Of a DNA stretch of 64,000 nucleotides, positions 1 through 11,042 are shown piece after piece. Position 1 is the first letter of the stretch. Every line of letters begins with the position of its first letter. The notes below the pieces were generated by a model, which was not told the origin of the DNA, did not search any database, and saw only the letters and a program-made list of their open reading frames with translations. A program made the position numbers and the translations under genes. Origin of the DNA: Phaffia rhodozyma (Eukaryota; Basidiomycota; Tremellomycetes; Cystofilobasidiales; Mrakiaceae); the NCBI GenBank assembly GCA_014706385.1, contig JACGZH010000010.1:806001-870000 (forward strand). The letters run 5' to 3'.

Positions 1-2056
1 GCCTGATACACGAGAATTCATTAGCTGCTTCATGTTTGCATTCGTTTCGTGATAGCAGTAGTGACAACAAGAAAAACGAGGCAGAGCTGCTGTACCTTGA
101 ACTGTCGGGTATAAAGCTGAGCCTCCTGGTCGAACGTGATGTTGTTGGCCAAAGCAGATCTCGGATGAAGAAGGATGAGAGAGATGATCTCTAAGGTCTT
201 TCCCAACCCTGTTTTCAATGATTATGCCGCACGACAGGCCAACCCTATCAGAATTGGTGCTACTCATTCTTTCCACATTGCGAGAGAGAGAAAACACAAG
301 ACAAGGAGCTAAATGTGTTTGCCTACCCATTTCTTCGCAAAGCATGCCTCCGTTAACACGTTCTAGCGATCGGTTCATCGCAAATGACTGGACCTCTTCT
401 TTTGTCCTTACAATCCAGCCAGTCACCCGATCGAACCACAGTCCTGGATGGTCGTCTTCTATACTGCGCGTGACCGTATCCATTTCTTGCTTGACGGATC
501 GTCCGATCGGCGGAGCCGACTTGAGGGGCAGGCTGATGTGTTGCCAACCGATGGTTCCGTCCCCGGGCGGAACGGTGGTGTTCCATTCACTGATGTTGGG
601 TTCTCCGGCCAACTCTTTATTGCCAGGAGAAAACGTGTAACCTTCCCTGGCTAACATCCACCTGACGGTCCGCTTTTGAAAAGGAAGAAGATTCGGCAGT
701 AGTTCGGATGGCTGCATTGACTCTTCCTCGACCTTTTCCTCGGCTGTGAACGGAGGAGATGGCCGGAGACTATCGTAGAAGAACGGCAAGGTGGTCGAAT
801 GGTGATGATTTTTGTAGTTTGAGGGAGCCTCCGGTGGAGGAAAAATTGATGAAAAGAGTAGATGCTGAGCTTGAAGAGCGTTTGAAGTCGTATTTAGAGA
901 CGTAGACCAGAGCAAGTTGACACTCATGTCGAGCTCGAGAGTGAATCTAGTTTCAGGCAGAATAGCAGTGCCATCTCGGCAATGAGGCATGCTCAGTTTC
1001 AGTGTGCTCGATATAACCACCGGCGGATCAGGGAGTGCGGCCAGGGTGACAAGAGAGGACAGCCATGTGAGAGTGGACTAGTCGGCCGAGTGATATGAAT
1101 TTGTGTATCAGTCACCACCCAATTCTGCTGTCTCTAAGAAGGAAAAGGAGAGGTATCTCACCTTTCTTGAATCCAAATCAGAGTCATATCCACTCGCGAT
1201 CGCCCATTCTGAATACGTTATTAATCTGTCTATTACGAGAACTAGAGCAGAAATCTCTTTGTCCCGATCAGCCTTGGGACCTCTCCACTTTTTTCTGCGC
1301 CCTGCTTTCTTCTCTCGGACTTCGCTCTCGTCGTCTTGTTCGTTCTCGGCCTGTTCCAGGGTTTCCTGGAGGATCTCTAGCAACCGACGGGACACTAGAC
1401 CTATTCCGTCACGTGCTACGCTAAGATGGACTCTTCCTAGATCGACTTTACTTTCTGATGTGCTACGAAAGAGCGCTTGAGCCTCTTCAGATTGCAAGAC
1501 ACTCATCAGCTCGCCCAACCGATCGTCGGACTGATCGACTTCCATTGATTCATCCTGTAGAGAAGGATTGAAGCAGTGCAAGAGGAAGGTATGGTCGAAC
1601 AGGTGATGCTGAGTACATTTGGTCCTGGGTCGTTTGAGGGTTTCCACTTGATCAGAACGAAGATAAAAGGAAGGAAGAAAGAAAGAAAGAAAGGAAAAAA
1701 AAAACCGAAATTAAAGACAACGTTGGCCTCTTGTCTGGTTTAAGCACTGGGATATCTCCGGTAATTCAAACGGTCGTACCTCGTTCAGAGCGACCACAAA
1801 CGACTTGTGCATCGTCTGGCTCGTCTGATTGAATCCTTGTTCGTTTTCTTCTGTGACCGTCGGTATCATCCTCCTCCTCTGCTCTCTCTTGCAAGCCGGC
1901 AGTCGATCTCAGCATGAGAGCGTCTCTGAGAAGAATCTCTAGATTGCCTACCACGACCGGACATGTCGTCGAAGCTTTCCAAGGGATACCAGGAATGATT
2001 GGATCACCCTCAAGAAGGTCCACAGAATGTTCGGAGATCGTATACGGCTCAAACAT
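1..2056 (-). CDS. SNF2-family DNA helicase/ATPase, SHPRH/Rad5-like (N-terminal part, cut by window edge)
   Basis: This is the 5' part of a SNF2 ATPase gene whose C-terminal half lies left of base 1. Four exons are readable: about 2056-1770, 1639-1108, 1077-324 and 205 to the edge. The frame near 680-640 gives a SNF2 Q-motif-like stretch (LLPFQKRTVRWMLAREG). The Walker A box GGMLCEEMGLGKT is split by an intron between about 324 and 205. Upstream lie a region rich in E, D and K/R (about 1140-1400) and an acidic exon (DGHRRKRTR). GG(M/I)LCEEMGLGKT is typical of SHPRH/Irc20-type SNF2 enzymes, which carry RING ubiquitin-ligase domains further on; none can be seen here. The first methionine in the best frame is at 2056. 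A second open frame starting at 2226 could add an exon, so the start is uncertain. Family sure, subfamily probable. Confidence 0.8.
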
Positions 2057-2381
2057 GTGGTGTCTATCTCTTGAGGAAAGCTATGATCCTTCGAGGGCTG
2101 ATCCTTGGTGAGGTGTAGAAGCGAGTTGATCGGCTGTGTCCGAAGGGATGGCTGATGGTAGATCAAGCGTCTGCGAGGATCAACCGAGGAAACCTTTGCC
2201 CACACAGCTCTGTCAACACGAAACAACCGATGAACAGAGACACGCGCATACTATATCAGTACCACACGAACGACCAACGCAAGAAGATCCACGTACAGCA
2301 AGAACAGAAGGAGAACGAGCAGAAGGGCCAGCTGCCTGTACTCTAGTATAGCAGAGAGAGGCGTAGTGGATGATTGACCCA

Positions 2382-2456
2382 TGGTTACGCTCGATGGCTA
2401 CGCGTCCTGGTTACGCGTCTTGGTTACGCGTCACGATCACAACCCATGGTTACGCA
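2382..2456. promoter_or_regulatory. Cluster of GGTTACGC repeats in the divergent SNF2/ATP5 promoter
   Basis: Four copies of TGGTTACGC (2382, 2408, 2421, about 2447) and one variant GGCTACGCG (2396) lie in 75 bases, about 100-170 bases upstream of the ATP synthase start codon. Spacing of the central copies is 12-13 bases. The same core appears in other intergenic regions of the window, which suggests a transcription-factor site rather than a random tandem repeat. The factor is not known to me. Confidence 0.6.
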
Positions 2457-2552
2457 CACCCCGCCTACACTTTGTCACCTTCAAGTTTCCCGTTCTTCCT
2501 CCTCTGTCTTGCTCCCTCACCACGCTCGTCTCGTTTGCTTTCAGTCTCTATT

Positions 2553-3985
2553 ATGTTCGCCGTTCGATCTGCCGTCGCCTCTTCCATCAAGCGGTCTTAC
2601 GCTACTACCGCCAAGGTCACCGTACGTTTTTGTTTCCCGTTTTTTCCCTGACTTTCTCCTCCTCCGATGGGGTTTTTATCTGCATCAAAGAAATCTCTTC
2701 TATTTCGTGTCTACTTTTTTTTTCGTTCTTGGTTTTTCCCTCTCATCCTTCTTTCCTCCAAGATTGACGATGATGGCTGACCTCTGTCTCGGCTGTGTCC
2801 GGTTCTCTTTGTGCTTGTGCTCTGTTTTTTACAGCCTCCTCTTCAGCTCCAATCCCTTTCCGGCAAGTACGCTACCGCTGCCTTCACCGGAGCCCTCTCC
2901 CAGTCCTCCCAGACCCTCGCTCAAGTCCAGAAGGATCTCGCTGCCTTGGCCGAGCTCATCCAGAAGAAGGACAAGAGCGTTGCCTTCCTTGGTGAGTTCT
3001 TTTTTCAATCGGTGTTGATCTTGGGAAGGATCGATGGGTTTTCTCGTGGAGGAAACGTGTTCAAAGAAGGATAAACCGTCAGACGAGATGGGATCACAAG
3101 GAAGAACCGTCTGGTTGGACGAACGATCTAGCGAGGGGTTTTTTCCTCCCTTGACTGAAAGCGAGAGACTGATTCTATCCTTCTTCTTTATCTCCTTTTT
3201 TTCACCAAACCATCGACAGAGAACCCCACCATCTCCTCCCAGGAGCGAGAGGCCAACCTCAAGGCCATCTTCTCCAAGATCCCCAAGGCCTCCGAGGTTC
3301 GTTCTGCCAGATTGTTTCCCAGAGTTCTCAACGACATCTAATTTCGATTTGTCTTGATTTCCTTGCCCGACATCCATCATCATCACCTTCCTTGTCAAAC
3401 CAAATACTTTCATTCTCTTTCTTCTTGTGCCGTCACCGTTCCATCCTCCATCTTTTCCTCTGCCCTCGTACTGGTCTTTTCTCATGCACAGATCTCGTCC
3501 AACCTCCTCTCCGTCCTTTCCGCCAACGGCCGACTCACCTCGACCTCCGAGGTCCTCAAGGACTTTGAGACCCTCTTCAAGGCACACAACGGAGAGCTCG
3601 AGGTGATCGTTACCTCGGCTGAGCCTCTTGAGAAGGCCGTCCAGACTCGATTGGAGACTGCGTTGAAGGGAAGCGAGAGTGCTAAGGGAAAGACTTTGAA
3701 GATCGTCAACAGGGTCAACCCTTCCATTCTCGGTGGATTGATCGTCGACTTTGGAGACAAGACCCTCGATCTTTCTGCTTCCACCAAGGTCAACAAGCTT
3801 AACGCCCTCCTTGCCGGTACGTTGTTTGGTTCCCATGTCTTTGCAAACATGAAAGTGTCGTTGTTCCTCCGAGATGACGTCTGATTGGCTGACCGTCGTG
3901 TTTTGGTTTGGCTTGGCTTGTTGGTTGATACTTTAATCTCGATCCCGCTGTGTTTGTGTCTTGCCCCTAAACAGAGTCCGTTTAA
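2553..3985 (+). CDS. ATP5: Mitochondrial F1Fo-ATP synthase subunit 5 (OSCP)
   Basis: OSCP of the ATP synthase peripheral stalk, joining the F1 head to the stator in the mitochondrial matrix. Five exons: 2553-2621, 2835-2991, 3220-3296, 3492-3816, 3975-3985; together 639 bases, 212 residues, normal for fungal OSCP. The N-terminus (MFAVRSAVASSIKRSYATTA) is a basic presequence for mitochondrial import. The mature part begins PPLQLQSLSGKYATAAF, and the OSCP C-terminal signature LGGLIVDFGDKTLDLSASTK is present near residue 190. The last exon encodes only the final codons (ESV and stop), an unusual feature supported by phase agreement. The start is the first ATG that gives a presequence. It shares its promoter with the SNF2 gene on the other strand. 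Confidence 0.96.
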
Positions 3986-4621
3986 GTTGTTTGAGTAACT
4001 GGAGTGTTGTCGATATGAAAGAACAGCAGGAAGGAAGGAAGGAAGGACGGACAAACAGAGGAGGGGTTTGGGATCGTTATGTGCATGGCCTCAGTTTTTA
4101 TTCTCTTTGCCATCGACGAGTACACACTTTTCTTCTTCATCTCCAATGCACGCCTGGGAGTTCCATATGGGGCACTCTGTCGAGCGGGTGTGTTCTTGAA
4201 GGTCTACGTGTGTTGTGTGAGCCCGCTTGAGAGACAGTTGTTTGATGTACTGGAAACAGTTCTTGGTCTCATCGTCACTTACATCTACATCGTCATCGGC
4301 GCCGTTCTCGTCATCACCACTGCTGCCCAGACGTTGAGACCTCTGGCGATCCAGACTAGAGAACAGAGACCTGCTGAGAAAAACATTCAACTCGCCATCT
4401 CTGCTGTACTCGATGAAAACCAACCGAACATGTGTGATTCATTCATGAGATCCTGAATTGATCTTCTCCTTCTCCTGTTGAGCAATCATCTGTCTCTCTT
4501 GCTTGAGACGTATATCTTTCTCCTCCTCTAGAGAGACGTAACACAATCAGACGCACATACGTTCTTCTTCTGTTTCTCCTCTTGAACAGTCATCGTCATA
4601 TCTTGCCTGGATGCCTGCCGG
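3986..4621. other. Intergenic region between ATP5 and PIG-P, no supported gene
   Basis: Open frames exist on both strands. A minus-strand frame at 4423-4091 carries an acidic stretch (DDENGADDDVDVSDDE), and a Glu/Lys-rich minus frame runs about 4598-4439 across one possible intron. Neither resembles a protein I know, and the second is the reverse of pyrimidine-rich DNA. The stretch probably holds the ATP5 3' UTR and the PIG-P promoter and leader. Confidence 0.4.
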
Positions 4622-5665
4622 ATGACGGTTCAGACCCCAAGCTCGCCAACGGCATTCACCAATCTACCCATCTCACCTTGGCCTCCTCGTCCTCGTCAAT
4701 CTACAGGCGAGGACGGACGACAGGCAAGCCATCCGAATGAAACAGAGGTCGTTGGATTCGTAGCTGCCATAGGGACGACTGTGTGTCTTTCTCTCTCTTC
4801 TCTTTCTCTCGCACATATATCTGCCTCTCTTCCTTTCTAGTCTTTTTGAGTTTGCGTATAGAACATCTGGACTTATTGGAAACCGGTGGGCGACGATGAT
4901 GACTTGACTTTTCATCCGAGTAGGTAGCTGCAGTCGTCTACTTGCTCTGGGCGTTCTTGCCTAGTTCAGTACTCGAACGATACGGAATCTCATGGTATCC
5001 TAATCGGTTCGTTCGCTCACTCCTTCCCTCTCCGGTCTGATCACGGTGGTGTATGAGGATGATGTTGTTTACGATTCTCTCGGAACGCCAAAACTAATCG
5101 TTTTCATAGTTTTTGTTCGGTTGTTTGTCCTCCTCCTCCTCGTCGTTTCCTTAACGGGTCAAATGGAACACAGAGAATGGGCAATCCTTGTTCCCGCCTA
5201 CTCGATGGTTCTCATCTGGGCGACATACATCGGATATGCGTCTCTCATGTTATTCAACACGCCTCCAATCTCATCGTCCTCTTACGTTTCTGGTTCGTTT
5301 CAGCCCGCTTTGTCCCTCCCCTCTCAATCGTTTTTTTTTTCTTTGTCAGGAGCGTTTTATGATTCCGACGGGGGATAACCCTGTTCTCCTTGGCCCTGTG
5401 TGTGTGTGTGTGTGTACGCACAGATCAAAAGGGGATGAAGATTCCATCCCACACGACCGCTTACTCGGCCTACCCGGATCATGACCATGTGATGGACGAG
5501 TCGGCCAACTTGACGATGTACGACCTCGTAGCGGACGATGCTGTGCCCGAAGCATGGGATGTCCCACTCGAGATCGTCAGTCAAGTCCGGTTCGGGTCAC
5601 GTCCGGCGTTTTTGTCCCAGCCCCCGTCTCGGTCGGGAACCGAACGCAAGATCTTGAACCCATAA
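4622..5665 (+). CDS. GPI19: PIG-P / Gpi19, subunit of the GPI-N-acetylglucosaminyltransferase complex
   Basis: Small ER membrane subunit of the complex that transfers GlcNAc to phosphatidylinositol, the first step of GPI-anchor synthesis. Exons 4622-4780, 4924-5006, 5174-5292 and 5424-5665 join in phase to 603 bases (200 residues). The PIG-P core is clear: GFVAAIGTT, then a first membrane helix AAVVYLLWAFLP, the loop YGISWYPNREWAILVPAY and a second helix MVLIWATYIGYASLMLF. The C-terminal motif AVPEAWDVPLEIVSQV matches the family's short conserved tail. The start at 4622 gives a Ser/Pro-rich N-terminus as in other basidiomycete homologues. A (GT)n tract lies in the last intron. A GPI-anchored surface protein is encoded at 32641, but the genes are not linked otherwise. 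Confidence 0.9.
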
Positions 5666-6122
5666 GCGAGCTTGAAACCGAGTTTGGATCGGGGCTCGCG
5701 ATATTTGCAGTAGGACGTACATGCGCACACGGATTGATGGGGAGAAATACACGCACACACATACTCTCTCTCTGTGAGAAAAGAAACCGCTGGTTGCGCC
5801 CCTTCTTGACAGATGAGAAAACCGAAGCCGATGACGGCAGCGACAACACGATGTGTGGTTGTCCCAAGGGATGACCATCGTCGTTCATCTTATTCTCCTG
5901 TACAGGTGTATGTATATCACTAGATCCATCGAAGAACATGCTCGCCCTGTACGACTGTCATACGTCCGATCGTTCAACGTTTTCTTCCATTCCTATCCGA
6001 TTTCTTCCTCTCTCTCTTTCTTTCTTTCGTTCTTCCTCTTGTCTGTTCTGGGAGAAAAGGAAAGAGACACGAGGGAATAGGTGGGTGATATATCCAGTTC
6101 TCTATCACTCGCACAAGTGCAT
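5666..6122. other. Intergenic region, no supported gene
   Basis: Holds the PIG-P 3' region and probably the promoter and leader of the small gene at 6123. It includes pyrimidine-rich DNA around 6000-6040. I see no conserved coding frame. Confidence 0.4.
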
Positions 6123-6419
6123 ATGTCTAGTGAGACCAACTCTTCGAGCCAAAGAGACATCTTCTATATAGAAAGTTTAATTGAAAGTTTAGTCAGATCG
6201 AAACGCAAACCGGTTCTGACTCCAAGAGATGTGCGAGGCATGGTTATGATTGGACCAGACTATGGGAAGAGACCCGAGCCGAGACGTATGCCTGAGAGAA
6301 GAAAAGTATCAGGAGCAAGGCAGGCATTCAATTTACAGATGCTAAAGCAAGGTGAGCTCAAACGATATCTATCAGTCAGTCAGTAAATATATATATATAA
6401 TCCAGGCCCAAGCTGTTAG
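6123..6419 (+). CDS. Small basic protein of unknown function
   Basis: I do not recognise this protein. From ATG 6123 a frame of about 77 codons runs to a good donor (AAG CAA G|GTGAGC), and an acceptor at 6405 adds only GPSC and a stop at 6419, giving about 80 residues. The sequence is Ser-rich at the start (MSSETNSSSQRD), then has a helix-like segment (YIESLIESLVRSK) and a strongly basic second half with KRKPVLTPRD and KRPEPRRMPERRK. An upstream in-frame extension (from an acceptor near 6080) is possible. Composition would suit a nucleic-acid or ribosome-binding factor, but that is a guess. It lies between PIG-P and the convergent eL29 gene. Confidence 0.45.
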
Positions 6420-6740
6420 TAAGTCAACTTTTCCCATGTCTCTCAAGTTCCGTTTCCTCCTCTAGTTGGCTCGATCAGCATCCTGTCTTTCCAGATATTC
6501 CGATTAAGATCGTCCTCTTGGAAAGGAGAGCAAAGAAACAGAGGAGACGAGATGGAACGAGATCCATAGAATAAAAGGAGTTGCCAAGCATCGCTCGAGG
6601 GTGTTCTTTCTTCTTCTTCTGTCTTCTCTTTCCCAGTAGAATCATAGAGGTCTGGAATCCATAGTCATCCAAGCCTTTTCCAAATATTGGAAAGGAGAGA
6701 AGAAAAAAAGAAAACACTTCGATCGGTCGCGAAGAGTCCT
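6420..6740. other. Convergent intergenic region
   Basis: About 320 bases between the small plus-strand gene and the stop of eL29. It probably contains both 3' UTRs. No coding signal recognised. Confidence 0.4.
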
Positions 6741-7233
6741 TTATTCAACGATCTTCAAACCACCCTTTCCTGTGAGGCCGGTCGAAACATGGTGGTAGAG
6801 GGGAAAAGGAAGAAGAGGGGGGAGAAAGAGATAGCCAGAGGATTGGGGTTGAAATTCCAGTTAGATACTCGAGTTCTTGAAGAAAAAGTAAGAGAGAATA
6901 AAGGAATCTGGAGACGAACCCTTCTTGACCTCAGGCTCCTCACCGTTGGCCTCCTTTCGCTGAGCTCGGAGGAGCTTCTGCGTACCGAGCTGGGCGAACT
7001 TCAAGTTTCGTCGGAACTGTAGATCGAGAGTCAAGAAGCATGAATCAGTGAAATGGACCTTGAGGCCAGATTTTTTTCTCCAAGACAGATCTGACTGCGT
7101 TCTCTGTTAATCAGAACATAATACGAACCTTAGGGTCAACACCGTTCATAGAAGGGTGTCGGTTAAGCTTGGGCTTCTTGATCCCGTTCTTGTGAGCCTT
7201 CTTGGTCTGGTTGTGGGCGGTGTGGTTCTTGGA
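6741..7233 (-). CDS. RPL29: 60S ribosomal protein eL29 (first exon not located)
   Basis: The exon starting at 7233 encodes [20 protein letters not shown] and continues to SMNGVDPK, the near-invariant N-terminus of eL29. After a GTTCGT intron the exon from 7016 encodes [14 protein letters not shown] and [17 protein letters not shown] last exon near 6770-6741 (acceptor CCTCACAG) would finish with GKGGLKIVE and a stop. The acceptor before SKN (ACTCTAG) shows that the initiator codons (Met-Ala-Lys in other species) are on an upstream exon. I could not find a matching ATGGCNAAR followed by GT between 7234 and 8518. eL29 is a small, basic, late-assembling large-subunit protein. Identity sure; 5' end and last exon less so. 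Confidence 0.85.
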
Positions 7234-8518
7234 CTAGAGTTTAAGAAAATACAAGGAAAAAAGAAGTCGAGGAACGACGAGAGGAAAGGTCGTAAGGATA
7301 TGTTTCGGAGGACATGAACGGAAAGATTTGTGAAGAAAAGTATGGTTCGGCGGTTTGTGGGAATTTTGGCATGGTTTCCTCAGAAGAGAAAAGGAAATCC
7401 TGGAAGGACATGGGGGTTCGTTTCGAGAAGGATTGGCTCGTTGCAAATGGCGTTAACGAGACAAGAGAGAAAGCTCAGATCAAGAAAGGTATCTGGGATG
7501 GAATCCGTTGGAAAGGATCTCGTATGAGCTGGTGATGGATGTGCTTGCTTGTCGGTTGGCAGTCCTGAGTTCTCTCCCTATTCCCTATTCCCTTCTCCGT
7601 CGACCCCTCGTCTGGCCTGTTAATGATTCCCATCGTTCGCTCCCTATCTATTTAACAGTCTTGCCTGTCTGCATTTGTTTGGCGATCTCCTTCTCATCTC
7701 GTTACGGGTTCTTCACGATCACTCTGCTGCTGCTGCTACTACTACTGCTGCTGCTTCTTGAGGAACGTGTTTTGGTATCTTTGCCGAAGTCGAGTCGTTC
7801 GTTGGGCTACCAAGGGAAACAGAGAAACTCACTTTGGCCCTACGAAAAGAGAAATCAAACGAGTACCAAGGTCAGCCATCCGAATCGATTGTCTCTTATT
7901 CTGTCTAGGTGCTCTGAAACACGTCTGTCCTGTCCTCTGGCTTCTTGATAAAACTCCAAGATTTTGATATCCCAAGAACATGCACCTTCCCGGGAAAAAG
8001 AGAAGGAAAAAAATGGCCAAAAGCGAGTTCTCCCCCAGGAAGAACATGACTCGTTCTTCAAGCATCTTATCTCCGACGACGCCACCATCCACTCGAAAAG
8101 AAACACCATACAGAACAAAAGAGAAGAGGAGCTGCTCACATTTTGTCAAGTCGAGCAAAGGGCTTTGTTCAAAGGACAAGGGGACTCCTTTCTTTCCCAA
8201 AAGCGCGTGCAAGACCCAAAAAGAGCTTACCGCAGGCTTGAGAGAAAGGATGAGAAAAGTCAGGCGGCCGGATGGTGTCTGACTTTTGTAGGGAAATGGA
8301 TTGTGATTTTTTGTAGTAGGTGTATTAGGGAAAGTTCGAGATTGGAATACAAAACACATCATTACACTTTTTCCCACTCGGTCTATATTAAACTCGCCAG
8401 ATTCTCTAATGAACTTTGTAGTCACTTTCTTTCACGCGGCTCCTCTGCACACTCCAGATGAGATGTCGAATCTATCATACACATGATGCCTACACATACA
8501 CAAACACACACACGCACA
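7234..8518. other. Unassigned 1.3 kb between eL29 and the aminopeptidase gene
   Basis: This stretch must hold the first exon and leader of eL29 (minus strand) and the 3' region of the aminopeptidase gene. Several open frames over 90 codons occur on both strands, including one of 198 codons on the minus strand (8425-7829), but none has a recognisable domain. A short CTG/CTA run lies near 7720-7755. A long first intron of eL29, possibly hosting a small RNA, is a reasonable but unproven reading. Confidence 0.35.
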
Positions 8519-10839
8519 TCAGATCTCCCAAGGACTCTTTGCAGGCCCGGTGAAGCTGACTGCGTGGCCATCCGTATCCATGAACCAGCAATCTTCCAAT
8601 CTGACTCCGACCTGCCCTTCGATGTAGACCCCTGGCTCATTCGAGAATGTGTTGCCCTAAGAATGAGATATGCGCATCCAAGATCATACATGGCGGTGCA
8701 TCGCGCGTCAGTTTTCAGTGTTCAGAACCTGATGAATCCGAGAGACAGAAGGACAAGGACCACACAATGACGCACAGGAAGAATAGTAGTGTTGGTGTTA
8801 CCGGCGTGAAGATAGGGCGCCTCGTGGCCTTCGAGTCCGATCCCTATGTGTACGTATAGATATATATATATATATTCGTGACACGCCAGGTGCCGGGAGA
8901 AAGCACATGCATGAGCTATCCAGTCACAGCGCGTGGACAAGAAGAGAAGGAAGAAAAAGACACAAACCGTGTCCTAGTCGATGGGTAAACTTGTCGGCCA
9001 AACCGTCCTCGGCGATCACCTGCCGGGCAGCAAGGTCGATGTCTGATGCTCTCACACCTAGAGTCACCCGATCGTAGGCTGCTTGTTGAGCTCGACGGAC
9101 GAGATCCCAAATCTCGCTTTATAGATCCCAAACGGGTGTCAACATCCGAGACACGAACACAAAGCCTGCTCACAGGCCACGACCATAGATAGCCAAGTAA
9201 AAAGACATACAGATGTTCCTTGGGGATCTCGCTGTTCGAGAGCGCAAACGTCCGAGTGATGTCTGCTACGTATCCCCCATAACTCGCGCCAGTGTCAACC
9301 AACACAAGATCTTCCTTCTGCAGCACTCTGTCGGCAGAGGACCCATGGGGCAGCGCAGCGTTGGCTTTGGAAAGCAAACGAATGATTGATTTAGACTATA
9401 ACCGGAACGCAACACAAGGAAACAGACGCACGACCAAACAGGAGCAGACTACTTTTGACTTTGAAGCCTATCGAGTCGTACACCTTGACGAGGAGTGCCT
9501 GTGCCTCCGTCTCTGTGATTCCCAGATGGAGTTTGGGACGGAGAAGCCGGATAGCGTGTAGTGTCATCTGTCAAGTCCATAAGCAAAGAGAGAGAGAGAT
9601 AAGCGGTAGAACTTAGAGATAAACGAAAAGGGCAAACACAAGTATCTTACCTCGTTCACATACTTCAGCAACGCCAGCTCTTCCTCTGTCTTCCGTTCCC
9701 TCAGCTCCCGGATCTCACGTGTACTAGCTCGGACGTCTACCCCGTCTCCCAAAGCAGCTTGGATCTCACTTGCTACTAGCACTCTGGCATTCTCATCCAC
9801 CAGGACCGTCGATCGGTGTTCAGCTTTAGACGGAGCCAGATCTTTCAGAGACTCGTACGGGCTTTCACTTTCTTCCCAAGGAAGATACTCTATGCCGTCC
9901 GACCGAACCGCAATATTTAACTGTGTCTTTGCCCGGGTCTCTTCGAACGAAGGCACAACCACCCGGACTCGAGCTCGCGTTGAACCCTCGGTCGTGACCT
10001 CTGGAGTGAGAACAAAGATGAACGATCGTTCGGATAGATGCCAGTCAGCGGCAGAGATGTTGTAATAATAGGCCGAGTTTGGGGATGGTTCCGATATATA
10101 GGCCGAGATGTTTTGGGCGTACAGCGTTCGAGCCAGAGTGAGCTGTCGTTGATGGAACGTGGCCGAGCTGATCAGAGGGGGAGCAGCATCGATGGAGAAC
10201 GATGAAGAAACTGGCGGAGCTCTGAGCTTCCAGTAATAGAACGTTATCCAGAGCAATGCTGACCACAACAATCTACTCTGGGCAGCACTAGGCTGTGAGT
10301 AGATTACGATCAGATGAAGAGATCGTAGGGCGAATGGGCGCGTTTAGCCTTTCGATCCTTTACATCTAGGGAGTCATATGAATACGGACCTTATGCCATG
10401 ATCTTGGGAGCGTATCTTCTGGGACCTCTTCCTTGTGATCTATCGTGTTGTGCTCAATGGAAGGGACATGTTGAGAGACGCAAATAAGGACGATGGCATA
10501 ATTGATCAAGATTATTTCCAGGATTGGTGTCCAATGAGTTGCTGATGGCGGGATTGACTGATTGACCCATCTAGACAGTGATCCCGCCAAGAATCCAAAA
10601 GTGAGAACAACAATGGCTTTCCGTAGTAGCCCGAACCTAACAGCGTCGAGCTAGAGACGAGGTAGAACCAGAAACAAGAAGATGAGAAAGTAGGTATGTT
10701 TAGCGATTAGACCCAGAACGATGAGGATGATTTGGATGCAGACCTTGTGCCATTGCATAGACAACTTGTCTCTCAAAAGAGGTTTTCTGAGATTCGGCGT
10801 ATGATTATTAGCAGGAAGGACATCCGTCGGGGTGCCCAT
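8519..10839 (-). CDS. Membrane-anchored Xaa-Pro aminopeptidase (peptidase M24B)
   Basis: A metallopeptidase releasing N-terminal residues before proline. All five expected metal ligands are visible: Asp in DTGA and Asp in DITRTF (about 9290-9230), His in [13 protein letters not shown] (about 8850), Glu in NEPGVY and Glu in VGVRLEDCW (about 8640-8590). The stop is at 8519 after SPWEI. The N-terminal creatinase-like half is the long exon 10274-9655 (LAQSRT-type region [18 protein letters not shown] style, then the [16 protein letters not shown] segment). Before it lies a hydrophobic helix ([14 protein letters not shown]), suggesting a type II anchor. The first exon starts at 10839 ([15 protein letters not shown]). 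Whether the exon near 10660-10390, with two more hydrophobic segments, is included is uncertain. It is divergent from Qng1, about 200 bases apart. Confidence 0.88.
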
Positions 10840-11042
10840 GATGGTTTATGTTCAGGTGGATGGAGATAGGAGAGAAGAGAATGGATAGAAAGGAAAGCAA
10901 AGGAATGGAAAGGAAAGGATGTAAGAGAGCCGAAGGATGGAGAGAAGGAATCGGACAACGCCGAAGTCACGTGACCTTCGGCTTTTTAGTTTCCTTCGCC
11001 TTCGCATCTCTTTCTCTTCTCAACGTCCATCGAGTCATCACC
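10840..11042. promoter_or_regulatory. Short divergent promoter between the aminopeptidase and Qng1
   Basis: About 200 bases separate the two start codons. The left part is purine-rich on the plus strand (repeated GGAAAGG-type runs). A CACGTG E-box (TCACGTGACC) sits about 75 bases upstream of the Qng1 start. CACGTG is bound by bHLH factors such as Cbf1/Pho4 in fungi; a role here is inferred. Confidence 0.4.

Noticed and set aside
2370..2552. Upstream in-frame extension of the ATP synthase OSCP reading
   Set aside because: It translates the GGTTACGC promoter repeats; the ATG at 2553 gives a proper mitochondrial presequence.
4439..4598. Glu/Lys-rich minus-strand frame (MTMTVQEEKQKKN, then EEKDIRLKQERQ after a possible intron)
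   Set aside because: It is the reverse of pyrimidine-rich DNA just before the PIG-P start, would start only about 24 bases from a divergent ATG, and matches no known family; kept as unproven.
5398..5414. (GT)n tract as part of the PIG-P coding sequence
   Set aside because: It sits between a donor at 5293 and an acceptor at 5423 that join in phase, so it is intronic.
7829..8425. 198-codon minus-strand open frame
   Set aside because: No recognisable motif, low-complexity hydrophobic composition (Phe/Leu/Ser-rich), and it is likely intron or leader sequence of eL29.
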